Positions 23,001 through 31,870 of a stretch of DNA of 64,000 bases are shown in pieces. Origin of the DNA: Lunularia cruciata (Eukaryota > Streptophyta > Marchantiopsida > Lunulariales > Lunulariaceae); the NCBI GenBank assembly GCA_948567375.1, contig OX419755.1, forward strand, positions 563,001 through 627,000. Reading direction: 5' to 3'. The position numbers and the translations under genes were made by a program. The stretch's first letter is position 1. Every line of letters starts with the position of its first letter. Under the pieces are notes generated by a model, which was given only the letters and a program-made list of their open reading frames with translations, searched no databases and was not told where the DNA came from.

Positions 23001-23670
23001 CAATTTTTGCCATTACTCTCGGGAAACTGAAATTCCAGTTCCAGGCTAAAAAGGTGATACAAAGTCTCACCAAGACTTCAATCCTTGCTACTACATCTAC
23101 CCTTCTAATTGCAAAACCTCTCACTGCCAGCACGTTGGCCACCTTCTTTGCCATGATTTATTCTCTCATTCTATGCTGTTTGAAGATCAGTCCCTCTTTT
23201 GGACGAGACACTCTAAGTCCCTCAAGGTTTCAGAAAATTTCACTCTTGACGGGCTTCCGGACACGCATTCCTGCAGGATGACTATTCAAAGGAATTGGAA
23301 ATTTACTCAGCAAATTCATCTTCCCCCTGCGCATTTGCAATTTTATATTGCCCCGAATCACAATCATTCTGCAATCAATTTTGTCTGTTTCGCCCCCGCC
23401 GTTTCTTGAAATGTACTTTCTTGCCACGTACCGAGGTTGTTAAACGGTCTTCATCATTCCTGCATTTTCCAACCCAAAGACAATGATCTTTGGCCTGCTT
23501 CCGGCATACTCCTCTTCCGAGTACCTCCATCATCGGATCCGATGTCAGCTTCTTTGGCTTTCTTCCGAAGTTACTTTCACCTCTTCTTTGTTTGCAATTG
23601 GTCTTTTCCGTGCTTACTTCGTCTCTTAAACACTACTAACCATAAAAAAACAAAAAATGTGGGTACCACA
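20019..23670 (-). repeat. 5' LTR of element B (3.65 kb)
   Basis: Minus-strand start TGTGGTACCCACA at 23670, end GTTGTCACA at 20019. TATA-like TATTTAAG at 20690-20698, 679 nt from the LTR end, the same distance as in two other LTRs here. Long stretches match the left LTR with scattered substitutions; I did not compute identity. Confidence 0.92.
20815..23154 (-). pseudogene. U3-resident LTR ORF in the 5' LTR of element B
   Basis: About 780 codons in a single frame from ATG 23154 (MAKKVANVLAVRG) to the TAG after EIDIGSG (20815-20817), interrupted only by four point stops. N-terminal domain (about residues 1-240): IRRVDVVARIEVLVRLCITF, WTELDWKFVLGREA, GYKVESYRDPIQRSIVGAM, FKPEQTTYVTMQQAVFFH, HFYFGLNLL, HPDLRREAN. 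Acidic middle with ESDEETESQEEDSD. Helical motif YLTKVVTP. Long coiled coil of heptad-like charged repeats, then LHELKLLVQETRKRRAKDVD and DRKMLEVENNVSLRLDL. No signal peptide, membrane segment or catalytic motif. Stops replace Lys or Gln of sister copies. The function is unknown; a structural or nucleic-acid-binding accessory role is only a guess. Confidence 0.85.
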
Positions 23671-23675
23671 ACCGA
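23671..23675 (+). repeat. Target-site duplication of element B, right
   Basis: ACCGA, partner of ACCAA at 10165-10169. It is the uninterrupted family-2 sequence, as seen in element D near 27510. Confidence 0.8.
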
Positions 23676-24790
23676 GTTAGAGCATCATTCAATGCTCCTA
23701 TGCCACAATAACACCCATTACCTATCATGGGATTGGGTTACCATTGGAGTTTGGACTTTGCCGGACCTTTTCCATTGACTGTGAGACATCATCGGTATGT
23801 TTTGGTGATGGTGGAGCACTTCTCCAAGTAGATTGAGTTGGTGGCACTTCCTGACAAGTCTAGTGAAGGGACAACTAACTCATTCTTGGATCAAGTTCTT
23901 AGTCATTTTGGTGCACCAGCTGAGGTTTTGCCTGATCAGGTACAGAGTTCTTGGGGGAGTTTTAGGTCTTGTGTGACAAGGCCTTGATTGATCATCGTAC
24001 TACATCCCAAGATTACCCTGAGGTAGATGGCTTAGCAGAGAGAGTGGTTCAGTCGGTGAAGAGAGGATTGCAGAAGTATGGTTTGCAGAGAGGCCACTTG
24101 GGAGATTGGGATCTCCAATTACCTTGGTTGGCCATGGGCTATCAGTTCAGCTGGCAAGCCTCCTTAGCATACTTCTCTCCATACTTTCTACTCTATGGAC
24201 GAGACCTAGATTTACCTGTAGCCATTTGTCAAGATGCTACTGTAGTTTTGGACTTGGATGACCCTAATGTATGGATGAGCGCATGTTCTCAAGGGGTAGA
24301 GATCTTTTGGAGAGTGATGCCGATGGCCTTTGAGAACTTGGCGATTGCTCAACATAAAGATACTTTGTGCTATGCTACCATTCAAGGAGGAGGTTATAGA
24401 CCCTCAGTCCGTTGATTTCATCCTGGCAACTATGTATATCTACAGCAGACAACATTGACGACACTTGATGTTTCTACAGGCCGCACTATCTTGAGAGTGC
24501 GTGAGGTTTTGCCATCTGGAGTCCTTGTGTTAGAAGGACATGATGGTATTGTTTGGAAGGATCATGTGCACAATTATGTGCCATGCCACCTCCCAAACAT
24601 TGATGGTACTATGGACCCAAGCTTGGCACTTGTACATGCAGGCTTGAGGTGTATGTTATGTGGTTGTTCTAGTGGAGCTGCTATTATGTTAGTGTGTGAT
24701 AGATGTTTGAGAGGATGGCATATGGCATGTATGACTCCTCCCCTCACGGTGGTTCCTAAGGGACAGTGGTTATGTCCTAGATGTACTTGA
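23676..24790 (+). pseudogene. Family-2 integrase with C-terminal PHD finger
   Basis: Continues the integrase begun at 10151. Core: WSLDFAGPFPL, a frameshift at the second Asp region near 23940 (one G lost), then YPEVDGLAERVVQSVKRGL with the catalytic Glu. From 23969 to the TGA at 24788-24790 there is one frame with a single stop (24416). The C-terminal domain shows GNYVYLQQT, TGRTILRVREVLPSG and GIVWKDHV. The last about 50 residues are a PHD finger with complete Cys4-His-Cys3 ligands: CMLC, CDRC, WHMAC and CPRC (24650-24786). PHD fingers bind histone tails in known proteins; here it occupies the place where chromoviruses carry a chromodomain. Role in target choice is inferred. Confidence 0.88.
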
Positions 24791-24939
24791 CCTATAGCTA
24801 GTTCATTCTTTATATGGTGTAGATTACAGACATGCGACTAACGATGGGGCTCCATAGCACCCGGCCTCTTGATCTTTGCCCATTAGAGGGTATACCATAT
24901 ACTTAGAGTAAATGGCTATTTGGAGTTAGAGGGACCTAA

Positions 24940-25405
24940 CCGCCAGCTAGGGTGGCAATTGTGGTACTTTAGAGTCTATGTATGACTTATGTGTGAGTTG
25001 TGCTTCTATAGTGTATGATGTTGACAACAATGTATGTTGTGTAGCAATGTATACACGCATGACAGTTGTCACTCCATTTGTAGTGCCGTATCTAGATGCT
25101 CGGACACTGAGTTCCAGTGATAGTAGTTAGAGTTATTTCAGCAGTTTCTTAGTGACTACTTTCCAACGGTCAGATTTCATGTTCAGGGTATTGACTTCAC
25201 AGTGGGGCCCACCATCACTTTGCACCATTTGCACCATTGAGTGTGCTGTCAGCGGGACTATTAGGGTTGTAGAGCTAGCCCATGTCCAGGGGGTATAGTT
25301 TCAAAGTGAGCTCTAGAGAGCTCACTTCTCTAATGATGAGCCTTTGAGTTCATGGTTATGGTGGACAGAAGCCAACAAGCATCACTTGGGTTCTTTATGC
25401 TTGAG
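24940..25405 (+). repeat. Family-2 polypurine tract and truncated 3' LTR
   Basis: GCTAGGGTGGCAAT precedes the LTR start TGTGGTACTTTAGAG at 24960. Homologous, in reverse, to 25693-26249. Cut off at about 25405 by a family-1 LTR scrap. The stretch 24791-24939 is a short 3' untranslated region also present in element D (26250-26417). Confidence 0.75.
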
Positions 25406-25408
25406 TGG

Positions 25409-25583
25409 TGTGATGCCCTCATTTTTTATTTTTTCAAAATAAAGGAGAAGAAGTGTATAGAGAAGTTGGATTGCGCCTGTATGGCCGAAAAAGGCAAAGA
25501 AAATTGTCTTTGAGATGAAACCCAAAGTAAAGTGACTTCAGGTCATAAGGCGAAGTACTCGGAAAAGCCATGTCAGCGTACAA
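25409..25583 (+). repeat. Family-1 LTR 5'-end fragment (175 bp)
   Basis: Begins TGTGATGCCCTC, a mutated LTR start, then follows the LTR to GTCAGCGTACAA. It breaks at almost the same LTR position as the fragment at 58728-58904. Confidence 0.75.
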
Positions 25584-25692
25584 TACGTGTCGTGCGTATA
25601 TACATTGCTACACAACATACATCGCTGTCAACATCATACACTATAAAAGCACAACTCACACATAAGTCATACATAGACTCTAAAGTGCCACA
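25584..25692 (-). repeat. Second copy of the family-2 U3 start
   Basis: About 105 bp nearly identical to 26145-26249, ending in the LTR terminus GTGCCACA and abutting the truncated U3 at 25693. Either a tandem U3 restart or an LTR-LTR junction; the right-hand LTR argues that 25693 is an internal break. Confidence 0.7.
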
Positions 25693-26249
25693 ATAATCAG
25701 ATTGCTTAACACTTTCAACTCAACTCAACTCAGATTAGTACTTGATCTGTCACTCTATAAACTACCAACAACTAGGCACTGATTATAGTCAAGCCACACC
25801 CACTCAAGCATAGAGAATCCAGGTGACGCTCGCCGGCCTCTGTCCACCATAGCCAGGAACTCGAAGGCTCAACATCAGAGAAGTGAGCTCTCTGGAGCTC
25901 ACTTCGAAACTATACCCCCTGGACTCGAGCTAGCCTTGAAACCCTAACGGTCCCGCTGATGGCACACTCGACGGTGCAAATGGTGCAAAGTGACGGTGGG
26001 CCCCACCATGAAGTCAGTACCCCAAACACGAAATCTAACCGTCGGAAAGTAGTCCCTGAGAAACTGCTAGAATAACTCTAACTACCATCACTGGAACTCC
26101 AGTGTCCAAGCATCTAGATGCGGAACTACAAATGGCGTGACAGCTGTCGTGCGTATATACATCGCTACACAACATACATTGCTGTCAACATCATACACTA
26201 TAAAAGCACAGCTCACACATAAGTCATACAAAGACTCTAAAGTGCCACA
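25693..26249 (-). repeat. Family-2 3' LTR, U3 part
   Basis: Starts TGTGGCACTTTAGAG at 26249 (minus strand) after the purine-rich GCTAGGGGGCGAT. It covers U3 to the sequence GCAATCTGATTA, where the right-hand LTR continues but this one stops. Confidence 0.75.
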
Positions 26250-26417
26250 ATCGCCCCCTAGCTGGCGGTTAGGTCCCTCTAACTCCAGATAGCCATCTAC
26301 TCTAAGTATATGGTATACCCTCTAATGGGCAAAGATCAGGAGGCCAGGTGCTATGGAGCCCCATCGTTAGTCGCCTGTCTGCAATCTATACCATATAAAG
26401 AATGAACTAGCTATAGG

Positions 26418-27700
26418 TCAAGTACATCTAGGACATAACCACTATCCCTGAGGAACCACCGTGAGGGGAGGAGTCATACATGCCATATGCCATCCTCTCG
26501 AACAGCTATCACACACTAACATAGTAGCAGCTCCACCAGAAGAGCCACATAACATACACCTCAAGCCTGCACGTACAAGTGCCAAGCTTGGGTCCATAGT
26601 ACCATCAATGTTTGGAAGGTGGCATGGCGCACAATTGCGCACATGATCCTTCCAAACAACACCATCACGTCCTTCTAACACAAGGACTCCAGATGCCAAA
26701 ACCTCACGCACTCTCAAGATAGTGCGGCCTGTAGAAACATCAAGTGTCGTCGGTGTTGTCTGCTGTAGATATACATAGTCGCCTGGATGAAATTGACGGA
26801 TCGAGGGTCTATAACCTCCTCCTCGAATGGTAGCATAGCGTAAAGTATCTCTATGCTGAGCAATCGCCAAGTTCTCAAAGGCCATCGGCATCCTCTCCGA
26901 AAGATCTCTGCCTGTTGAGAACATGCGACTATAGTAGCATCTCGACGAATGGCTGCAGGTAAATCTGGATCTCGTCCATAGAGTAGGAAGTATGGAGAGA
27001 AGGATGCTAAGGAGGCTTGCCGGCTGAACCGATAGCCCATGGCCAACCAAGGTAACTGGAGATCCCAATCTCCCAAGTGGCCTCTTTGCAAACCATACTT
27101 TTGCAATCCTCTCTTCACCGTCTGAACCACTCTCTCTGCTAAGCCATCTGCCTCAGGGTGATCTCGGGATGTAGTATGATGATCAATCAAAGCCTTGTCA
27201 CACAAGACCTGAAACTCTCCCAAGAACTCTGTACCCTGATCAGTCAAAACCTCAGCTGGTGCACCAAAATGACTAAGAACTCGATCCAGGAACGAGTAAG
27301 CTGTCCATTCACTAGACTTGTCAGGAAGTGCCACCAACTCAATCCACTTGGAGAAGTGCTCCACCATCACCAAAACATACCGATGATGTCTCACAGTCAG
27401 CGGTAAAGGTCCGGCAAAGTCCAAACTCCAACGGTAACCCAATCCCATGATAGGTAATGGGTGTAACTGTGGCGTAGGAGCATTGAATGATGCTCTAACT
27501 CGGTCACAAACCATACATCTGGAAACAAACTGCTGTACCTCGGTCTGCATATCGTGCCACCAATAATGACTCTGAAGTAAGCTATATGTACGCTTTACTC
27601 CAAAATGTCCTAGCTCCTCATGAGCATGACGGACCAACTGTGGTCTCTGTGATGGAAGTGGTACTACTTGCACTCTACCATCCTCCCATACACGCAAAAG
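26418..27700 (-). pseudogene. Integrase with C-terminal PHD finger, element D
   Basis: N-terminal zinc domain: RHAHEELGHFGVKRTY with CMVCDRVRAS. Core: WSLDFAGPLPL, LTDQGTEFLGEF and HPEADGLAERVVQ, so D, D and E are all present. A deletion near 26935 (removing a piece equivalent to DLDDPNVW in the plus copy) shifts the frame; the correct frame then continues with FHPGDYVYLQQT, TGRTILRVREVLASG and GVVWKDHVRN. The PHD finger (26420-26560) has CMLC, CDSC, WHMAC and CPRC, with one TAG replacing the Gln between QG and WLCPRC. TGA at 26418-26420 ends the protein. Another small frameshift near 27700 separates it from RNase H. Confidence 0.88.
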
Positions 27701-29290
27701 GTGTCACCCTCCAATCTGAACCGTCTAGCTCGCTGAAGAACACGGTCTCTCTCCTTGGCCCCAACTGTGCCACCCACAACACCAGTGCAAAGATAGTCCA
27801 TCACTAAGACATCATCATGAATGTCTCGCTGAATTGTACCAATATCTTCACTCTTTGGATCTGTGACCTCAATAACTCCTCTTGTATGCGTTGAGAGAGA
27901 TACCACCAAAGCCTCTGCAAATATACACACAAAGGCCGATGCATGCCAACCTGGCACCATCTCCTCATCTGTCTCACCATGCCAATGTGCTCCGGTCTGA
28001 TCTTGCTGGCTGGGACATGGGTTTCTACTCAACCCATCTGCATCACGGTTCACCACTCCAGGTCTATGAACAACCGTGAAATCATACTCCTGTAAAATCA
28101 GAGCCCATCATGCAAGCTTCCTTGAAAGCTTGTCGGACTCCATCAACCACTTTAGCGGCTGATGATCAGTGATGAGAGTGAAGGGGTTACCAAATAGGTA
28201 ACATTGGAAATGTGCTACTGCCCAAACTGCTGCCAAGCACTCTCCCTCATATGAACTATACTTTGCCTCCACTGAATTGTTGGAGCGACTAGCATAGGCC
28301 ACCACAAACTCCTTCTCCTCATCATAATGTTGGATGAGCACCGCTCCAAGCCCCAACATACTCCAATCAGTGTGAACCTGAAATGGTCGTCCCCTGATCG
28401 GTCTCCTCAAAATAGGAGTAGATGTCAACCTCTCCTTGAGCTCTACAAAAGCTCTCTCCTGCTCATCTCCCCAACACCACTCCTATTTAAGCTTGGTCAG
28501 CTTCGTCAAGGCCTTGGCAATGGCACTAAATCCTCTAACATAGCGGCGATAGAAGTTCACCAACCCAAGGAATGCTTGCCCTCTGCTCACATCCGTAGGC
28601 CAAGGAATACATGCAATAGCCTCCACCTTGGTCTACTGAACACCAAGTCCTCCGGGGTAGATAGTGTGACCCAAATACTCAACCTGCTCATGGAAGAACC
28701 TACACTTTTGAGGATGTAATTTGAGTCCATGAGATCTCAACCTCTCAAACACCTCCAACAACTGTCTCTCATGCTCCTCCACAGTAGTGCTATAAACCAA
28801 AATGTCATCAATATAGCACCGAGCAAAATCCAATCCAGCTAGGATCCTATCCATGATCCTCTGGAACTCAACAGGAGCGTTCTTTAACCCAAATGGTAAG
28901 AAACTCCACTGATATAACACATCCTTGCCATGAGGATCAATAGCTCTGAATGTTGTCTTGGACTTATCCTCCTCCCTAATTGGCAACTGATGATATCCCG
29001 CTCAAAGATCTAAAGTATTGAAGATCTTTGCATGCCCAATCGCATCAAAAATCTCCTCTGGTGTAGGCATGGCATACTGATCAGCCCTGGTTTGTCGGTT
29101 GATAGGACGGTAATCTCTACACATCCGCCTATCTGTATAGTTGTCATGCATATCCTTCTTGGCTGGCATCATTGTCGCTGATGCATACTCTCCATGTGAA
29201 ATCTCCACCAAACCAGCCTCAAAAAGGTCACTACTCCGACTCTAAATCAATGTCCTCTCCATATCACTATATCGGTAAGGACGTCGGAAA
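27701..29290 (-). pseudogene. pol: Reverse transcriptase and RNase H of element D
   Basis: RT: VRIELTSNTPVFRRPYRYSD, GLVEISHGEYASATMMPAKK, CRDYRPINRQTRADQYAMP, GYHQLPIREEDKSKTTFRA, FLPFGLKNAPVEFQRIMDRI and active site YIDDILVYS. RNase H: HTDWSMLGLGAVL, YEGECLAAVWAVAHF, ITDHQPLKWLMESDK and NRDADGLSRNPCP, with the four acidic positions present. It is in the same frame as the methyltransferase upstream. TGA near 28999 replaces an Arg (CGA in the 7841-9691 copy). The RT differs clearly from the FIDDF type of family 1. Confidence 0.92.
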
Positions 29291-29839
29291 ACTGGTGTGT
29301 TGCTAGTCAGCTCAATCCGTACACCAGGTCCCTTTAGAGCACCCAAATCCTTCATACTAAAGGCAAAAAAACTAATGTGACTCCTCAAGAACCTCCAAAC
29401 CCTCCGTCTTTCCTCTCCAGTAAGCTTGGGTCCAAGATCAGGCTCCCAAGTATCCTCTGTAACTGTAGTAGGAGTGGAAGACGTATTGACTAGCTGCTAC
29501 ATTGGGCCCTTGGGAGCAATAGTGTCATGCTCCCGACCACTAGAAGTCCCAACCTCTGTGTGAAAAACTCCCTCCACTCTGGCTGCAAGCTCCACACGTC
29601 CTCTAGCTGCATCCCATGTGGACCAAGGGTGTAATCCAAGTAGCCCACGCTCACCTGGATGGACTCCAAGTAGACCACTCTCCCTAGTAGCTACTGGATG
29701 TGTCCCAAGAATACCATGTCCACTCACTCCATCGCCCCTAGCATGTGCTTGAATTGTCTCGATAGGCATAGGGCTCACAAGTGTCCGAGTGGTGATGCCT
29801 ATCAAGCGCATCCTACGCTGCTCTACCAAGCCAAGGCTC

Positions 29840-30800
29840 ACAATCCATGTCAAACAGTTCAGGTCCATAGCCTGACCTAACACCTAATGCCTGGATGCCT
29901 TTGACACTGCTGGAACAGCGGTAATACCGGTGCAAAAACCCATTGCCCGCTCTCTCTCATCAGCGTTGGGCTCCACCAACTGCTATAACTATGAGTCCCA
30001 AACAAGTCCCGGTCCTCCATCTCGAAAAGCATGAGAGCCTAGGAAACTCATGAGTGTGGAAAATGCAGTTCTAGGCTGTCCAACTAGGTTCACCACTGCG
30101 ATAGGTGACCTATCAGCCACTACCACTGTCTGAGACTAACGCCCAACATCCAAGATATCATCAACAAGAATGTGGTCAAGTCACTGAATCCCATCATAAC
30201 CGCACTGTAGAACCTCTCTAGGTAAGAGGTTTGTCCACCAAAGACAAAGACAATGAGCCCGTGATCCCACTCTTGCTGCATCTAACAATACAGCAGGTCC
30301 CATCCAAGAATGGACCTGATGTGTACTCGCCACCACTCTAGTACGAGAATCACCCATCAAAGGAACATTCTCCAAAAGGTAAGCTGGAGAAATAGACTGA
30401 TGAACCTGGAGATGTCAAAGTATGTGTAACATCTCCCAAAACACACCAGAACGAGGATCTTGAAGACCCAAACCGCGGCTTGTACGTGTATGTCCCTGAC
30501 ATGGCCATCCATAAATCACCAAGTGAATAGGCCCATGTCTCTCTAGGTCATGTGCCCCCAGTAAGGAAATGTCTCCTGGTAGGGCCTTTTGGTAACCTCT
30601 GACTGTTGACATCGGTAATAACTCTGGATACCAATAGGCCAAGTGTGCCACATGATGTAGAGAGACTCACCTAGCAGTCTCATCTCTCTATACATACAAG
30701 TACCTCTGTACTCGTATACCCGCCTGTAACACCACAGCTAGTTCGGTGCTGATCCCACCAAACAACTCCAATAGGCATATCCCCTCTACTGGATACTGCC
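29840..30800 (-). pseudogene. Cytosine-5 DNA methyltransferase domain inside pol
   Basis: About 320 codons between protease and RT in the pol frame. Motif I (AdoMet binding): ICLLELFGGIST (30745-30780). Motif IV: GWPCQGHT with the catalytic Cys (30493-30510), then GLQDPRSGVFWEML. Motif VI: LLENVP, the ENV triad (30361-30378). Motif VIII: SRAHCLCLWWTNL (30226-30260), where the expected Arg residues read Cys, consistent with CGT-to-TGT changes. Motif IX: ERERAMGF (29935-29958). Motif X: LGQAMDLN (29857-29880). Order and spacing fit a complete catalytic domain, which would methylate C5 of cytosine in DNA. About eight in-frame stops make this copy inactive. Motif I resembles DNMT3-type enzymes, motif IV the PCQ type; subfamily unresolved. 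A linker with three GxLGxHP-type repeats (29560-29760) leads to RT. Confidence 0.9.
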
Positions 30801-30849
30801 AAGCAATGAGTGTGGTATCCAGAGGTGTCAAAGCAATTGCCTCTGGAGG

Positions 30850-31870
30850 CTAATCCTCACACTCATCTCCTAATGGTACAAAGGCTCCACTCCAAGCCTG
30901 CTGCACCAACTGATCTGCATGCTGCTGCAATGCCTCCTCTGAACTCCACAATGGAACATCCAAGGTGGATGGAACAATCCCACTCGTACTCCAAAGCCGA
31001 GTGATCTCCTCTAGTATTGGAGTATCCTCTACATGGGCGTTCCCCTCCAACAAGTCACTAGGCCAAGTAATTGCACCGCTGAAAGCTAAAACTGATGCTG
31101 CCATGGTCCCGGACTGTAGTGAGCCAAGACTACCACTACTAAAGCATACTGGTAGGCGACCTACCCATCCCTCACCAGACTGCCAACCAGGTCTATAAGA
31201 GGCTATCTCCTCCCAATAGTCAATGCTGAAACCCATAGGGTATAACACTGCTCCTCCAACTAGCACATCATATGACTCAACTATCGTCGCAATAGCCTGA
31301 GCTCTCACCACCAAGCTATCAGTCGGATGACCAGGCTGAACCTGGACAACAAGCTCCCCACATGTGATGTATTGTGTCAAACCACCACCTAGAGATGTCT
31401 GGATCTGAAATGGACACCTCTCCACATTGGTCTTCCGTAACTCCAGACCAACAACAGTAGCCTTCCCCAACATAAGGGGCTGCGCACCAGAGTCTAACAA
31501 GACTCTCTATGGTGTATAGACCTTCCTTGAAGGTCCCACCAAACAAAAAATCCCCCTTTGGTTATCCAATAGGACAACACCAGGTGTAAACCGCGCTCTC
31601 TCAAAGGCCGGTCTAGCTGGCAACTCCTCCAGTCTAGCCGCTGTTGCCTACCATAAACCACTGGTCGCTGAACGGATCCCATGCTCCTCAACCAAGTCAG
31701 CTTTCCTACCAACCACCTCTGCTCTAGTAGTAGGAACTGCATCATCCCTACTCTCACACAACGTGGCAACCAACCGAAACACTGGGGCTGGGTCAACTCC
31801 CAATGTAAACATGTCACTGGCTGAAAACAAAGGATGCCGCATAATCAGCTGAGCCGCCCCCAACATCATG
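30850..31870 (-). pseudogene. Aspartic protease region of element D
   Basis: Active-site loop VLLDSGAQPLMLGKA (near 31470-31510) has the Asp-Ser-Gly triad. Further on, SYDVLVGGAVLYPMGFSIDY resembles the flap and C-terminal strands of retropepsins. Upstream, 31648-31869 is in the same frame (HPLFSASDMFTLGVDPAP) and joins gag to protease. The section 30850-31190 (WQSGEGWVGRLPVCFSSGS onward) is a linker I cannot assign. The enzyme would process the polyprotein, and presumably release the methyltransferase. Confidence 0.75.

Larger units (their letters stand above)
10170..23670 (-). mobile_element. Element B: near-complete family-1 retrotransposon
   Basis: A 13.5 kb element on the minus strand: 5' LTR 20019-23670, PBS 19992-20011, gag, protease, RT, RNase H, integrase, polypurine tract 13869-13882, 3' LTR 10170-13868. 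Both termini are TG...CA and a 5-bp target duplication flanks it. The two LTRs make up more than half of the element. Family assignment (Tat/Athila-like gypsy) follows from the RT motif FGLCNAPATFQR with FIDDF, the tRNA-Asp PBS and the absence of a chromodomain. The gag-pol frame carries stops and frameshifts, so the copy is dead. It sits in a family-2 integrase gene. Confidence 0.93.

Noticed and set aside
24455-24790. Host PHD-finger gene
   Set aside because: It is in frame with the integrase upstream, occurs at the same place in element D, and ends just before polypurine tract and LTR.
29840-30800. Host DNA methyltransferase pseudogene inserted into a retrotransposon
   Set aside because: Protease, methyltransferase, RT and RNase H share one reading frame without junction repeats, polyA or target duplication, so an ancestral fusion is more likely; only other copies can settle it.
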